Shown piece by piece: positions 1 through 9,252 of a stretch of 30,136 nucleotides of DNA. Source of the DNA: CAZUCD01 sp964618855. GTDB taxonomy: Bacteria; Sumerlaeota; Sumerlaeia; SLMS01; JANRJK01. The notes under the pieces were generated by a model. The model made no database searches. It had not been told where the DNA came from and saw nothing but the letters and a program-made list of their open reading frames with translations. The stretch covers positions 1 through 30,136 of the forward strand of contig CAZUCD010000030.1 in assembly GCA_964618855.1 (NCBI GenBank), given 5' to 3'. Numbering within the stretch: position 1 is the first letter of the stretch; the number at the start of each line of letters is the position of its first letter. The translations under genes and the position numbers were made by a program.

Positions 1-2721
1 GGGGAGGGCACCGTCCCCGGCTCGACCACGGGGCCGAGCAACATGTTCTCCACCATGGACGCAGCATTCGCGACCCTCGGCGGCCGCGCCAAGTGGCAGT
101 CCCTCATCCGCGAGTCCCTCGAGCGGTACGAGCGCTATGCGCCCATCGACTTCGTGGAAGTCACCGACGACGGCGCCCCCTTCCCCGGCTCCTTCGGAAG
201 CAACGAGGACGGAGCCATCCGCGGCGACCTGCGCTTCGCCATGAGGCCCATCGACGGCGTCAACGGAACGCGTGCCTACGGGCGCTTCCCCGACGTATGC
301 GAGATCGTCCTCGACAGTGCCGACGTCGCCACATGGACGCAGACCACCGCCAACCACCGGGCCATGCGCAACACCGTCATGCACTGCATCGGCCATGCGC
401 TCGGGCTCCAGCACGTCATCCCGGCGCCACCCACAAGCGGCGGCACCACCAAGCTGATGGAGAACGCCCTTTCCCTCGAGTTCGACGGACCCCAGCAGGA
501 CGACATCCTCGGCATCCTCGCCAACTACGACGACCGATTCGGAAACGTCGGCTCCATCCCGGAGGCTGGATTCCTCGGCACACTGCGCGGGGACCAGACG
601 ATCCTGGCCGCGGACCTCTCGCTATCGCGGTCCGGCACTGCGGCGCAGGACTTCTTCGCCTTCGAGGTCGAGGACGCCGCGCTCTCCGTGACGCTCGTCC
701 TCTCCCCGGTCGGCTCCTCCTACGTCGTCGGGCCGGAGGGCGGCACCACGGCGAACTTCAACCCGCTCGACCGCAGGAACATGAATCTCGCCCTGCTCAG
801 CCAGGCCCGCGGGGAAAACGTCATCGCCCAGGTTGACGCCACGGCCGCAGGCGCGTCCGAAGTGCTCCTTCGCCAGGACCTGAGCGCCACTGGGCCCGGC
901 ATCTACTACGCGCGCGTCGGCTGCACCACCGCCAACGCACCCCAGCGCTACCAACTGATGATCTACACCGACGCGAACAACAACGACCTCCCCGACGAGA
1001 AGGACCTTGCGCGTCTCGAGGATGCCGAGGGTGCGGACAACTGCGCCGACGCCATGCCCATCGACCAAAACGTCCTCTACGTCGGCACCACTGTCGGGGC
1101 CACGTCCGACGGACGCTCCAAGTGCGGCACCTCCAACCAGTCCCCCGACGTCTGGTACGAGTACACCCCGGGCTTCGCGGGCACTCTCGACGTCTCCCTC
1201 TGCTCATCCTCCTACGACACCGTGCTCTCCGTCCACCGGGACTGCTCGGAGATGGAGTACATCTCCACGGCCTGCAACGACAACTCGACGCTCTGCAGCC
1301 AGACCGGCAAGACCTCATACATCCGGGGCATCGCCGTCCAGGCGGGCGTCCGCTACCTGATCCGCATCTCCGGATTCTCGGGCGCTGCCGGCTCGTACGT
1401 CCTCAGCCTCCGCGGCCCGGACTCCTACTACGGTCGCTCGAACGACAATGACGACAGCCACACGATGGACTCCGTCGAGAACCCGATTGTGATGGCGGAG
1501 TTCCCGAGCTTCGACCCCAGCTTCAACTACGGCGAGCTCAACCCGGAGATGACCCCGACCCCCTCGCTGCTCGACCCCGCAAACATCCCGGGCTACCAGG
1601 GGAGCGCGCCGGCCACGACCGATGAGATCGGCATCAGCTCGACGGGGCCGCTCAATCCGGGCTTCGCGTCATGGCGCCGCAACCTCGGCTTCCCGATGCG
1701 CTTCAATACGATCTACCGCGCGACGTACACCCTCGGAACGGACGCGACGCCCGGCTCCTCCAACTGGGTCCGCACGCGCCTTGGCGGCGACTTCCTCGAA
1801 GCCAACGGCGCCACCGATTACGGTTTCGTGAACGACGCGGCGGCACTCCCCACCGGCAAGGGCTCCCGCACCGTCGAGGCTTGGCACTGGAGCAAGAATG
1901 ACAGCTCCGGATCGTCCATGACCGGCCAGCCGGACGAACCCGCCTTCGCCTTCGACCTCATCGACCAGAGCTCCACGGTCGGTGGCCACATCGCGGCGAT
2001 CTCCGGACTCACGATCGATGCGATCGACCGCGCCGACCTGGGCGCGCCCACCATCCTCCGCAACCGCGGCATCGCCAACCTCACCCGTCAGGATGGCATC
2101 ACGCCCTCCACGCTCAACCGCGCCCCCTTCGGCGCCGACTCGGGCTACAAGGTTGGCGTCGTCAACGACGAGACCTCCGGCGTGACCATGGTCAACAGCT
2201 TCCTCGTGCCCCTCAACGGCGCGATGAACATCTCGTTCGCCACCCCCGTCACCGGCAGCCAGACCGGTTTCGGCGCCGTCTTCGTCGATCCCGCCGTCGC
2301 ACCCGACGAAGCATACGTCACCATCAACCCCGACCGTCTCTACTGCATGGACCTGTGGATCTCGTCGCAGACTTCCCCGAACACCACGACGCAGAGGCCC
2401 CCCGTCCTGCGCATGCGCTGGACGCCGGAGCAGGTAGCCTTCAACCAGGGCCAGGTCTCGATCAGCTCCTTCAACCTGAATCCCGACGCGACGTGGAATG
2501 GCGTCTATGACAACCCGTCGGGCCTCCGGCTGGGTGGGGCGGCCGAGCGCTACACGTCGTTCTGGTGGCCGAGCCTCGACATCAACGCACAGCCCGACAC
2601 CGACTACCTCTACTTCATCGACTTCATGTACAACCGGCAGGGACTCTCGGCCATCAAGCCACGGGGGACCTACTCGATCGAGCGGCTCGTGGTTTCGGAG
2701 TACGCGAAACCCGGGATTTGA
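1..2721 (+). CDS. Secreted matrixin-like protein, 5'-truncated by window edge; catalytic Glu replaced by Cys
   Basis: The reading frame is open from base 1. The bases before the ATG at 43 encode residues matching the paralog at 2929 (GSTTGPSN versus GSTTGGSN), so the true start lies outside the window and the ATG at 43 is internal. The product is probably exported, judging from its paralogs. It has a matrixin-like domain, but the zinc motif at 382-414 reads HCIGHALGLQH: the three His ligands are kept while the general-base Glu is Cys. A Met-turn-like KLME follows. Next come a PPC-like beta-sandwich (about 540-960), an Asn/Asp-rich loop (DANNNDLPDEKD, about 970-1005), a second beta-sandwich with a DVWYEYTP motif (about 1030-1420) and the family's conserved C-terminal region (about 1480-2721). 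It is probably a pseudoprotease that may still bind zinc or substrate. Family assignment is firm; loss of activity is inferred. Confidence 0.85.
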   Translation, partial: GEGTVPGSTTGPSNMFSTMDAAFATLGGRAKWQSLIRESLERYERYAPIDFVEVTDDGAPFPGSFGSNEDGAIRGDLRFAMRPIDGVNGTRAYGRFPDVCEIVLDSADVATWTQTTANHRAMRNTVMHCIGHALGLQHVIPAPPTSGGTTKLMENALSLEFDGPQQDDILGILANYDDRFGNVGSIPEAGFLGTLRGDQTILAADLSLSRSGTAAQDFFAFEVEDAALSVTLVLSPVGSSYVVGPEGGTTANFNPLDRRNMNLALLSQARGENVIAQVDATAAGASEVLLRQDLSATGPGIYYARVGCTTANAPQRYQLMIYTDANNNDLPDEKDLARLEDAEGADNCADAMPIDQNVLYVGTTVGATSDGRSKCGTSNQSPDVWYEYTPGFAGTLDVSLCSSSYDTVLSVHRDCSEMEYISTACNDNSTLCSQTGKTSYIRGIAVQAGVRYLIRISGFSGAAGSYVLSLRGPDSYYGRSNDNDDSHTMDSVENPIVMAEFPSFDPSFNYGELNPEMTPTPSLLDPANIPGYQGSAPATTDEIGISSTGPLNPGFASWRRNLGFPMRFNTIYRATYTLGTDATPGSSNWVRTRLGGDFLEANGATDYGFVNDAAALPTGKGSRTVEAWHWSKNDSSGSSMTGQPDEPAFAFDLIDQSSTVGGHIAAISGLTIDAIDRADLGAPTILRNRGIANLTRQDGITPSTLNRAPFGADSGYKVGVVNDETSGVTMVNSFLVPLNGAMNISFATPVTGSQTGFGAVFVDPAVAPDEAYVTINPDRLYCMDLWISSQTSPNTTTQRPPVLRMRWTPEQVAFNQGQVSISSFNLNPDATWNGVYDNPSGLRLGGAAERYTSFWWPSLDINAQPDTDYLYFIDFMYNRQGLSAIKPRGTYSIERLVVSEYAKPGI

Positions 2722-2775
2722 GCAGAAAAGCCGTCCTTCGGCCCTTCATCCTGTAATGCAACCTCGGCAGCCCGG

Positions 2776-2816
2776 CATGGGCCCGTTGGCGGATCACCTC
2801 CGCCAACGGGCCCATG
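2776..2816 (+). terminator. Perfect 18-bp hairpin after the first metalloprotease-like gene
   Basis: Bases 2776-2793 and 2799-2816 are perfect reverse complements around a 5-base loop (TCACC). The hairpin sits 54 bases after the stop codon. Only a weak pyrimidine/T stretch follows, so it may act as a terminator or as an RNA 3'-end stabiliser. Confidence 0.7.
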
Positions 2817-2914
2817 GGCTTTCTGCCCCCCTTCTTCCGACGCCATTTCTGCTCGCGTTGGGGGTGGGGGTGCGTCTTAGGCTGGGCCTTTGCCGGTTTG
2901 GCACCAGAACCCCC

Positions 2915-2920
2915 GAGGAG
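2915..2920 (+). promoter_or_regulatory. Ribosome binding site that fixes the start at 2929
   Basis: GAGGAG lies 8 bases before the ATG at 2929. It selects this start over an in-frame TTG at 2890, which would put 13 extra residues in front of a clean signal peptide. Confidence 0.75.
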
Positions 2921-2928
2921 CAGTATCC

Positions 2929-5900
2929 ATGAGCCGTATCAGAGCCGCCGCGGTCGCCTCCCTTGCGCTCGCCTCCATCGCCGCCACCCCGGGCGCCCTC
3001 CGCGCCGAGGAAAACCCAGAGCGCGAAGCGATCCGCCAGCAGCTCTACTCGCAGCTCGAATCGGGCGTGTCGCCCAATCCCCTGGCGGGCATTGGGCAGT
3101 GCATCACCGTCGGGGACGTGAACATCCTCCACGCCCCGTTCGAGAGCACCGGCGAAATCGACGACTTCGTCAACGGCCTCGTCTTCAACGCGACCCAGCG
3201 CTACCAGGCCGCAAGCCGCATCACATCGACCGCGACCAACGGCGCCACGACCATCCGCAACCCGATCACGGTGACGTACAGCTTCGTGCCGGACGGGACC
3301 TCCATCCCGGCGGAGGCGTCCGTCTCCGGGTCCACCACGGGGGGCAGCAACCTCTTCTCCACGATGAACGCCGCATTCGCAGGGGTCGGCGGTCAGGCGA
3401 CATGGAAGGCCAAGTTCGCGGACGCGTTCAACCGCATCGGCGCCCTGACCGGCGTCACCTACGTCGAGGTCACCGACGACGGCGCCTCCTTCTTCGGCAG
3501 CCCCGGCAGCAACACCCCCGGCTCCACCCGCGGCGACGTCCGCATCTCCATGCGCCCCTTCGCGGGGCCCAGCGGCGTCCTCGCCTACAACTACTTCCCC
3601 AACACCTCCGACATGGTCATAGACAGCCAGGACATCTCGCTCTGGACCAACTCCTCCAACAACTACCGCACCCTGCGCAACACGCTCATGCACGAGCACG
3701 GACACGGGATGGGGTACCAGCACGTCGATCCCACCAACAACACGAAGCTGATGGAGGCGTTCCTCAACACGAACTTCGACGGCCCGCAGCAGGACGACAT
3801 CCGCGGCTTCCAGTTCCAGTACGGGGACGACTACGAGGCCAATGCGACGTTCGGCGCTGCCAACCTGTTGGGCAACCTTTCGACCGCGACGCCCCTTCAG
3901 ACCACCGAGGCCGCGATCGAGACCAACGGCGTCGTGGACTTCTACGCTTTCGATGTGGCGGACACGTCCGTCGCGGCGACCATCACGCTGACGCCCGTCG
4001 GGACAACCTACGCGCAGGGGCCGCAGGGCGGCTCCACCGCGAACGTCAACGCCCTCTCCATCCACGACCTCCAGTTCGACCTCATCGGCACCAACGGTTC
4101 GACCATCCTTGCGACACGGAACGCCACCGCCGCCGGGTCCGTGGAGGAACTGACCGCCTTCACCATGCCCTCCACCGGGCGGTTCTACGTCCGCGTCAGC
4201 GAGGCGTCCACCGCGTCCGACATCCAGCGCTACACCCTCAGGATCACGGGCACGACCGCCGTCACCGACTGCAACACGAACACCTATGCAGACGCTTTCG
4301 ACATCGCGGACACGCGCCTGTCCATCGAACAGAACTCCTGCGACCAGGCGCTCCCCATCCAGCCCTTCATCACCTACTCGGGCACCTCCACCGGCGCCAC
4401 CCGCGACGGCACGGCCGGCTGCGGCACGTCCAGCCTGTCGCCCGACGTGTGGTACCGCTACGTCCCCGACGTCAGCGGCAACGCGACCATCTCGCTCTGC
4501 GGCTCCTCCTACGACACGGTCCTCTCGGTCCACACGAGCTGCGCGGCGGGTGAGTTCGTCGCGGCGGCCTGCAACGACGATGCGAACGCCTGCGGCTCGG
4601 GGTCGACCTCGTCGGAGATCGCGAACCTCCCCGTGACGGCGGGGACGACCTACTTCATCCGCGTTTCGGGCTTCCAGGGGGCCACGGGGGACTTCTCCCT
4701 CGTCCTCTACGGCCCGGACTCGCTGCTCGGGCGCTCGCGCGACAACAACCTGAACTCGCAGCCCGACGAATGCGAGGCACCGATCATCTCTGCGACCTAC
4801 CCGACGTTCAACACGGCCTTCAACTACGGCGAGCTCGTCCCCGACTTCACCTCCCTGCCGGCCAGCCTGCAGCCGGCCACGATCCCGGGCTTCGGCGGCG
4901 CGGCCCCCAACGGCACCACGGAAATCGGGTTCTCCTCCACCCCCGCAGCCATCAGCGCCTTCGCCACCTGGCGCAGGAACTTCGGCATCCCGCTGAACCG
5001 CGACACGCTCTACTACATCAAGGCCAGCCTGCGCACGGACGCGACCGTCAACTCCTCCAACTGGGTCCGCATGCGCTTCGGCGGCGACTTCCAGGAGGCC
5101 AACGGCCAGTCCGACATGGGCTTTGCCTCGAACGCGTCGGCGCTGCCGACCGGTGCCGCCCAGGAAGTGGCGCTCTTCCACTGGAGCAAGAACGCCAGCG
5201 ACGGCTCCTCGGCCGTGGGCGGACCCGACCAACCCGCCTTCAGCTTCGACATCATCGACGAAAGCGCCACCATCGGGGGCCACGTCGCCGCCCTGTCCGA
5301 CGTCTCCGTCACGATGGTTTCACGCCAGGCACTCGGCACACCGACGATCCTGCGCAACAAGGGCATCGCCAACGTGGCCTACTCCGACGGGTTCACGCCC
5401 CCCTCCACGGGGCGCACGGACTTCACCGTCGGCGACGGCTACACCTCCGCGATCCTGAACGACCCCGGCGCCAACGTGACGCTGGCACTCAGCAAGACGG
5501 CACCCACGGCCGGCGCCCTCAACCTGACCTTCACCTCCGGCACCTCCGGCGACCAGCCCGGCTTCGCCGCCGTCTTCGTCGATCCCGCCGTCAACGGAAC
5601 CGAGGCCCGCATCGCCGCCGACAGCGGCAAGATCTACGCGATGGACATCTGGATCTGCCCGGAAAACAGCCCCAACACCACCACCCAGCGCCCGCCCATC
5701 ATGCGCCTGCGCTGGATCGCGGAGCAGATCGCCCAGAACCACGGCCAGATCAACATCTCCACCTTCAACCTCAACCCGGACCCGAACTTTGACGCCTCCT
5801 ACGACAACCCCTCGGGCCTCATCCCCGGCGGATTCGTACCCTCGCGATACACGTCGTTCTGGAACCCGCGGCTCAACACCACCGTCCAGCCCAACACGAA

Positions 5901-6018
5901 CTCGCTCTTCTTCGTGGACTTCGTGTTCAACAGGACCGGTGCCTCCGCAATCAAGCCCAGCGGCACCTACATGATCCAGCGCCTCGTCATCTCCGAGTAC
6001 GGCTTCCCGAAGATCTGA
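2929..6018 (+). CDS. Secreted matrixin-like zinc metalloprotease with PPC-like domains
   Basis: Predicted exported metzincin endopeptidase of 1029 residues. The start is the ATG after GAGGAG. A Sec signal peptide has a likely cleavage after residue 26 (ALRA|EE). The protease domain lies at about 85-300, with the intact zinc motif HEHGHGMGYQH at 255-265 (HExxHxxGxxH, Glu256 catalytic) and a Met-turn Met at 275. A PPC-like beta-sandwich follows (about 320-440), then a DCNTNTYAD loop at 447 like the Asx-rich repeats of planctomycete exoproteins. A second beta-sandwich (about 470-595) contains DVWYRYVP and paired cysteines. From about 617 to the end is an unrecognised region shared with both neighbouring paralogs, including NTTTQRPP. 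Substrate is unknown; degradation of extracellular protein is the family-based guess. This is the only copy in the array that looks fully functional. Confidence 0.88.
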   Translation: MSRIRAAAVASLALASIAATPGALRAEENPEREAIRQQLYSQLESGVSPNPLAGIGQCITVGDVNILHAPFESTGEIDDFVNGLVFNATQRYQAASRITSTATNGATTIRNPITVTYSFVPDGTSIPAEASVSGSTTGGSNLFSTMNAAFAGVGGQATWKAKFADAFNRIGALTGVTYVEVTDDGASFFGSPGSNTPGSTRGDVRISMRPFAGPSGVLAYNYFPNTSDMVIDSQDISLWTNSSNNYRTLRNTLMHEHGHGMGYQHVDPTNNTKLMEAFLNTNFDGPQQDDIRGFQFQYGDDYEANATFGAANLLGNLSTATPLQTTEAAIETNGVVDFYAFDVADTSVAATITLTPVGTTYAQGPQGGSTANVNALSIHDLQFDLIGTNGSTILATRNATAAGSVEELTAFTMPSTGRFYVRVSEASTASDIQRYTLRITGTTAVTDCNTNTYADAFDIADTRLSIEQNSCDQALPIQPFITYSGTSTGATRDGTAGCGTSSLSPDVWYRYVPDVSGNATISLCGSSYDTVLSVHTSCAAGEFVAAACNDDANACGSGSTSSEIANLPVTAGTTYFIRVSGFQGATGDFSLVLYGPDSLLGRSRDNNLNSQPDECEAPIISATYPTFNTAFNYGELVPDFTSLPASLQPATIPGFGGAAPNGTTEIGFSSTPAAISAFATWRRNFGIPLNRDTLYYIKASLRTDATVNSSNWVRMRFGGDFQEANGQSDMGFASNASALPTGAAQEVALFHWSKNASDGSSAVGGPDQPAFSFDIIDESATIGGHVAALSDVSVTMVSRQALGTPTILRNKGIANVAYSDGFTPPSTGRTDFTVGDGYTSAILNDPGANVTLALSKTAPTAGALNLTFTSGTSGDQPGFAAVFVDPAVNGTEARIAADSGKIYAMDIWICPENSPNTTTQRPPIMRLRWIAEQIAQNHGQINISTFNLNPDPNFDASYDNPSGLIPGGFVPSRYTSFWNPRLNTTVQPNTNSLFFVDFVFNRTGASAIKPSGTYMIQRLVISEYGFPKI
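3459..3600 (+). repeat. Near-identical tract shared with the third paralog (copy A)
   Basis: This stretch matches 6644-6785 at constant offset 3185. The last 99 bases (3502-3600) show only about five differences by eye, including at synonymous third positions. Much of the rest of the two genes has diverged clearly more. It encodes part of the protease domain just before the zinc motif. Confidence 0.6.
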
Positions 6019-6076
6019 CCGCAGGCCATTCCGGTCCGCAAATTGCCCCAGGGGATCAGGGGCACCCAATCGACAC

Positions 6077-6102
6077 GGGGGCTTCGAGCCATCGAAGCCC
6101 CC
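6077..6102 (+). terminator. Perfect 11-bp hairpin between second and third paralogs
   Basis: GGGGGCTTCGA (6077-6087) pairs perfectly with 6092-6102 around the loop GCCA. It ends only 10 bases before the Shine-Dalgarno AGGAG (6113-6117) of the next gene. It could be a terminator of the second gene, or a leader hairpin or attenuator for the third. Confidence 0.6.
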
Positions 6103-6125
6103 ACTCAATTTCAGGAGTTCGCTTC

Positions 6126-7280
6126 ATGAAGGCAGGCAAGTGCGCTTTCCTGGTCGCCGCCGCGATCGCGATCTGTTCGGCAACCCAGGCTCAGGAGGCG
6201 GATAGGCTCCGCGAGGATACCCGCCGAGCCCTCCACGAATCGATCCTCCCCGCGCCCTTCATCCAGGCGGAGGGCATCTTTGGCCAGTGCGTCACGCTCG
6301 GAGACCGCAGCCTGCTCATGTCCCCCTTCGCGAGCACCGCGGAGGTGGACGCGTTCGTGGACGCGATCGACTGGACCATGGTCGCCCAGCGCTACCAGGC
6401 CAATGATCGCTGGACCCAAACCGCGACCACTCCCTCAGTCCAACTCCGCCAACCCGTCACCATCACCTGGAGCTTTGTCCCGGACGGCACGTTCATCCCG
6501 GGCTACGACGACATCGGCCAGCCCGACGGCGGCAGCGAGATCTTCGCCGTGATGAATGGCGCGTTCGGGGCCACCAACGAGGCCGTCTGGCGCGCCAAGT
6601 TCACCCAGATCTTCGACTGGATCGGCGCGCGCACCGGCATCAGCTACGTCGAGGTCACCGACGACGGCGCCGCGTTCCCCTTCACCCCCGGCAGCAACAC
6701 CCCCGGCGCCACCCGCGGCGACGTCCGCATCTCCATGCGGCCCTTCGCCGGCCCCAGTGGCGTCCTCGCCTACAACTACTTCCCCGACACCGGCGACATG
6801 GTGATCGACTCGCGCGACATCAGCCTGTGGTCGCTCCCCCTCAACGACTATAGGACGCTGCGCAACATGCTCAGCCACGAGCACGGCCACGGCCTCGGCT
6901 ACGGCCACGTCATCCCGGCACCCCCGGAACCCGGGGGCGGGACAAAGCTCATGGAGCCGTTCCTCGCCACGCGGTTCGATGGGCCCCAGCAGGACGACAT
7001 CCGCGGGTTCCAGTACCAGTACGGCGACAACTACGAGCCGGACAACACGGCTGCCACTGCGAAGCTCCTCGGCGAACTCACCGGCACGACACCCCTGCGC
7101 ACCATCGACGCAGCCCTCGAACGCAACAACGAGGTCGACCTCTTCGCCTTCACCATCACCCAACCGGGCATGCGCGGCAACTTCCGCGTGACTCCCATCG
7201 GCACCACCTACCTGCAGGGGCCGCAGGGTGGAAGCTCCTCATCCGTCAATGCGCTGACGGTTCACAACCTCCGCCTGTAA
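6126..7280 (+). CDS. Third matrixin-like metalloprotease paralog, 5' part ending at a premature TAA
   Basis: The ATG is 8 bases after AGGAG. The 384-residue product has a signal peptide (likely cleavage after residue 22, ATQA|QE) and a complete matrixin-like domain with the intact motif HEHGHGLGYGH at 251-261 and Met-turn KLMEPF. It then enters the first PPC-like domain and stops at TAA (7278-7280), codon 385. Aligned with the paralog at 2929 the stop falls inside a beta-strand where the homolog reads LQFDLIG. The same frame continues without further disruption to 9221, giving a full length of about 1031 residues, almost the same as the intact paralog. Either this is a recent nonsense mutation (CAA or GAA to TAA would do) or a base-call error. 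If expressed as read, it could still give a secreted minimal protease. Confidence 0.8.
   Translation: MKAGKCAFLVAAAIAICSATQAQEADRLREDTRRALHESILPAPFIQAEGIFGQCVTLGDRSLLMSPFASTAEVDAFVDAIDWTMVAQRYQANDRWTQTATTPSVQLRQPVTITWSFVPDGTFIPGYDDIGQPDGGSEIFAVMNGAFGATNEAVWRAKFTQIFDWIGARTGISYVEVTDDGAAFPFTPGSNTPGATRGDVRISMRPFAGPSGVLAYNYFPDTGDMVIDSRDISLWSLPLNDYRTLRNMLSHEHGHGLGYGHVIPAPPEPGGGTKLMEPFLATRFDGPQQDDIRGFQYQYGDNYEPDNTAATAKLLGELTGTTPLRTIDAALERNNEVDLFAFTITQPGMRGNFRVTPIGTTYLQGPQGGSSSSVNALTVHNLRL
6644..6785 (+). repeat. Near-identical tract shared with the second paralog (copy B)
   Basis: Counterpart of 3459-3600. The shared segment includes synonymous-site identity across the region encoding RGDVRISMRPFAGPSGVLAY, consistent with recent recombination between the neighbouring paralogs. 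Confidence 0.6.
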
Positions 7281-9221
7281 ATCCTGGACTCGGAAGGCAC
7301 CACCGTCCTCGCCACCTCGAACACAGCGGGAGCCGGCCAGCCGGAGATCCTCACCGACGTGGACCTCGAGACCATTCCCCCCGGCACATACTACGTCCGC
7401 GTGGCGTCGAGCTCCTCCGCCAACGACATCCAGCGCTACAACCTCGAGCTGAAGGCCTACCTCAGCTCGGGCGACTGCAACCAGAACGGCCTCGAGGACC
7501 GCTACGATCTGGCGGTGCTCGCCGACGCGCCAAGCGCCAATGCCTGCGGCGACGCCTTCCCCATGACGCCGTATGAGACATACGTCGGCACCACCGTCGG
7601 GGCCACAAACGACGGCACGGCAACCTGCGGCTCCTCGGAATCATCCCCGGACGTGTGGTACTTGTACATACCGACGCGGGACGGGCTGCTGGACATCGAC
7701 CTCTGCGGGTCCGGATTCGACACGGTGCTCTCGATCATCGAGGGCTGCGGCGGACAGGAAATCGCCAACTCGATGTGCAACGACGACTCGGAGGCCTGCG
7801 GCACCGGCTCCACCGCGTCGAGTCTGGTGGACGTCCCCGTCCAGGCGGGCCGCCGATACCTGATTCGCATCGCGGGCAGGAACGGCGCCACCGGCAGCTA
7901 CACGCTCTACGCCGAGGGCCCCGACACCCTCGCCGGCCGCGAGACCGACCACGACGGCAACCTCGGTGTCGATGCGTGCGACCCACCACAGGTAGTCACG
8001 AACGTCGCCACCTTCAACCTGCTGTTCAACTACGGCGAGACACACCCGGAGTTCACCACCATCCCGGCGAGCCTCGGCACCCCGCAGGTGCCGGGCTTCA
8101 GCGGCTCCGCCCCCGCCGGCTCGACCGAGATCGGCATCGCCTCCACGCCGGCCATCACCGGCGGCTTCGCGACGTGGCGCCGCAACATGGGCGTCCAGCT
8201 CAAGCGCGACCTCATCTACCGCATCCGCACGAACCTGCGCACCGATGCCACATTGGGCTCCTCCAACTGGGTTCGGTTCCGCTTCGGTGGGGACTTTGCC
8301 GAGGCCAACGGCCAAACCGACTTCGGCTTCGCCTCAAACGCCGCCTCCCTCCCCACGGATCCGGGCCGGCAGATCGAGTTCTACCACTGGAACAAGTGCG
8401 ACAGCACAGGCACGTCCGGCCCCGCACAGCCCGACCAACCCGGCTACAGCTTTGACATGATCGACGAGAGCCCGACGATCGGCGGGCACTTCGCCGCGAT
8501 CTCCAACATCACCATCGACAGCATCGCCCGCGGCGCGCTCTCCCGCCCCGTTGTCCTGCGCAACAAGGGCATCGCAAGCCTCACGTGGGAGGACGGCTTC
8601 AGCCCACCAATCGACGACCGCACCCCCTTTACGCTCGAGGACGGCTACAACGTCGGGATCCTGAACGACGAGGGCTCCCAGGTCTCCCTCGTCACGAGCG
8701 TCGGCACCCCCGTGCTCGGCGCCATGAACTTCCAGTTCGCGACGCCTCAGTCGGGCGACAACACCGGGTTCGCCGCCCTGTACGTCAATCGCACCGAGAA
8801 CCCGGAGGACCTCCTCATCACCGCGCAGCCCGACAAGATTTACGCCATGGACGTGTGGATCTCGTCTTCCACGGCGCCGAACACCACCACGCAGAGGCCA
8901 CCCCTCCTCCGCCTTCGGTTCATCGCGGACCAGGTCGCGTTCAACCACGGCCAGATTCACACGACGATCTTCAACATGAACCCCGACCCGAACTTCGACG
9001 GGGCATACGACAATCCCGCCGGCCTTCAGTTCACGGGCCGCGCGACGCACTACGCCACCTTCTGGAGGCCAAACCTCGACACTGCCGTCCAGCCCAACAC
9101 CGATTCCGTGTTCTTCGTGGACATGTTGTTCAACCGCAAGGGCGCTTCGGCCGTGCGCCCGACCGGCGCCTACACGATCGAACGCTTCTCGATCCTGGAA
9201 TACGACGCGCCAACCTTCTGA
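7281..9221 (+). pseudogene. 3' remainder of the third metalloprotease paralog, downstream of the in-frame TAA
   Basis: This frame is continuous with 6126-7280 and carries no second lesion for 1.9 kb. The first possible internal start is a GTG at 7359, which would give 620 residues without a signal peptide, so independent translation and export are unlikely. It encodes the rest of the first PPC-like domain, an Asx loop (DCNQNGLED), the second beta-sandwich with DVWYLYIP and its cysteines, and the conserved C-terminal region with NTTTQRPP, ending ILEYDAPTF like its paralogs. The intact frame and unchanged GC-rich codon use suggest a very recent mutation, readthrough or a sequencing error, not an old pseudogene. 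Confidence 0.75.
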
Positions 9222-9225
9222 GGCA

Positions 9226-9252
9226 CGGGGGCCCGCCCGCCGTGGGCCCCTG
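9226..9252. terminator. Hairpin between convergent genes
   Basis: GGGGCCC (9228-9234) pairs with GGGCCCC (9244-9250), extended by a G-T and a C-G pair. It sits exactly between the rightward stop at 9221 and the leftward stop at 9253, so it can serve both strands. There is no clear T-tract on either side. Confidence 0.45.

Noticed and set aside
2890..2928. TTG start 13 codons before the second metalloprotease gene
   Set aside because: It would put a hydrophilic stretch before the signal peptide and ignores GAGGAG placed exactly for the ATG at 2929.
2794..5283. Very long open frame of 829 codons on the minus strand
   Set aside because: It is antisense to the conserved metalloprotease gene and its translation is Gly/Arg/Val/Asp-rich with no motifs. 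Such frames arise from strong GC bias at third codon positions.
7278..7280. Programmed stop readthrough or recoding at the TAA in the third paralog
   Set aside because: TAA followed by A is a poor readthrough context and no other gene in the window shows in-frame TAA, so a mutation or base error is simpler.
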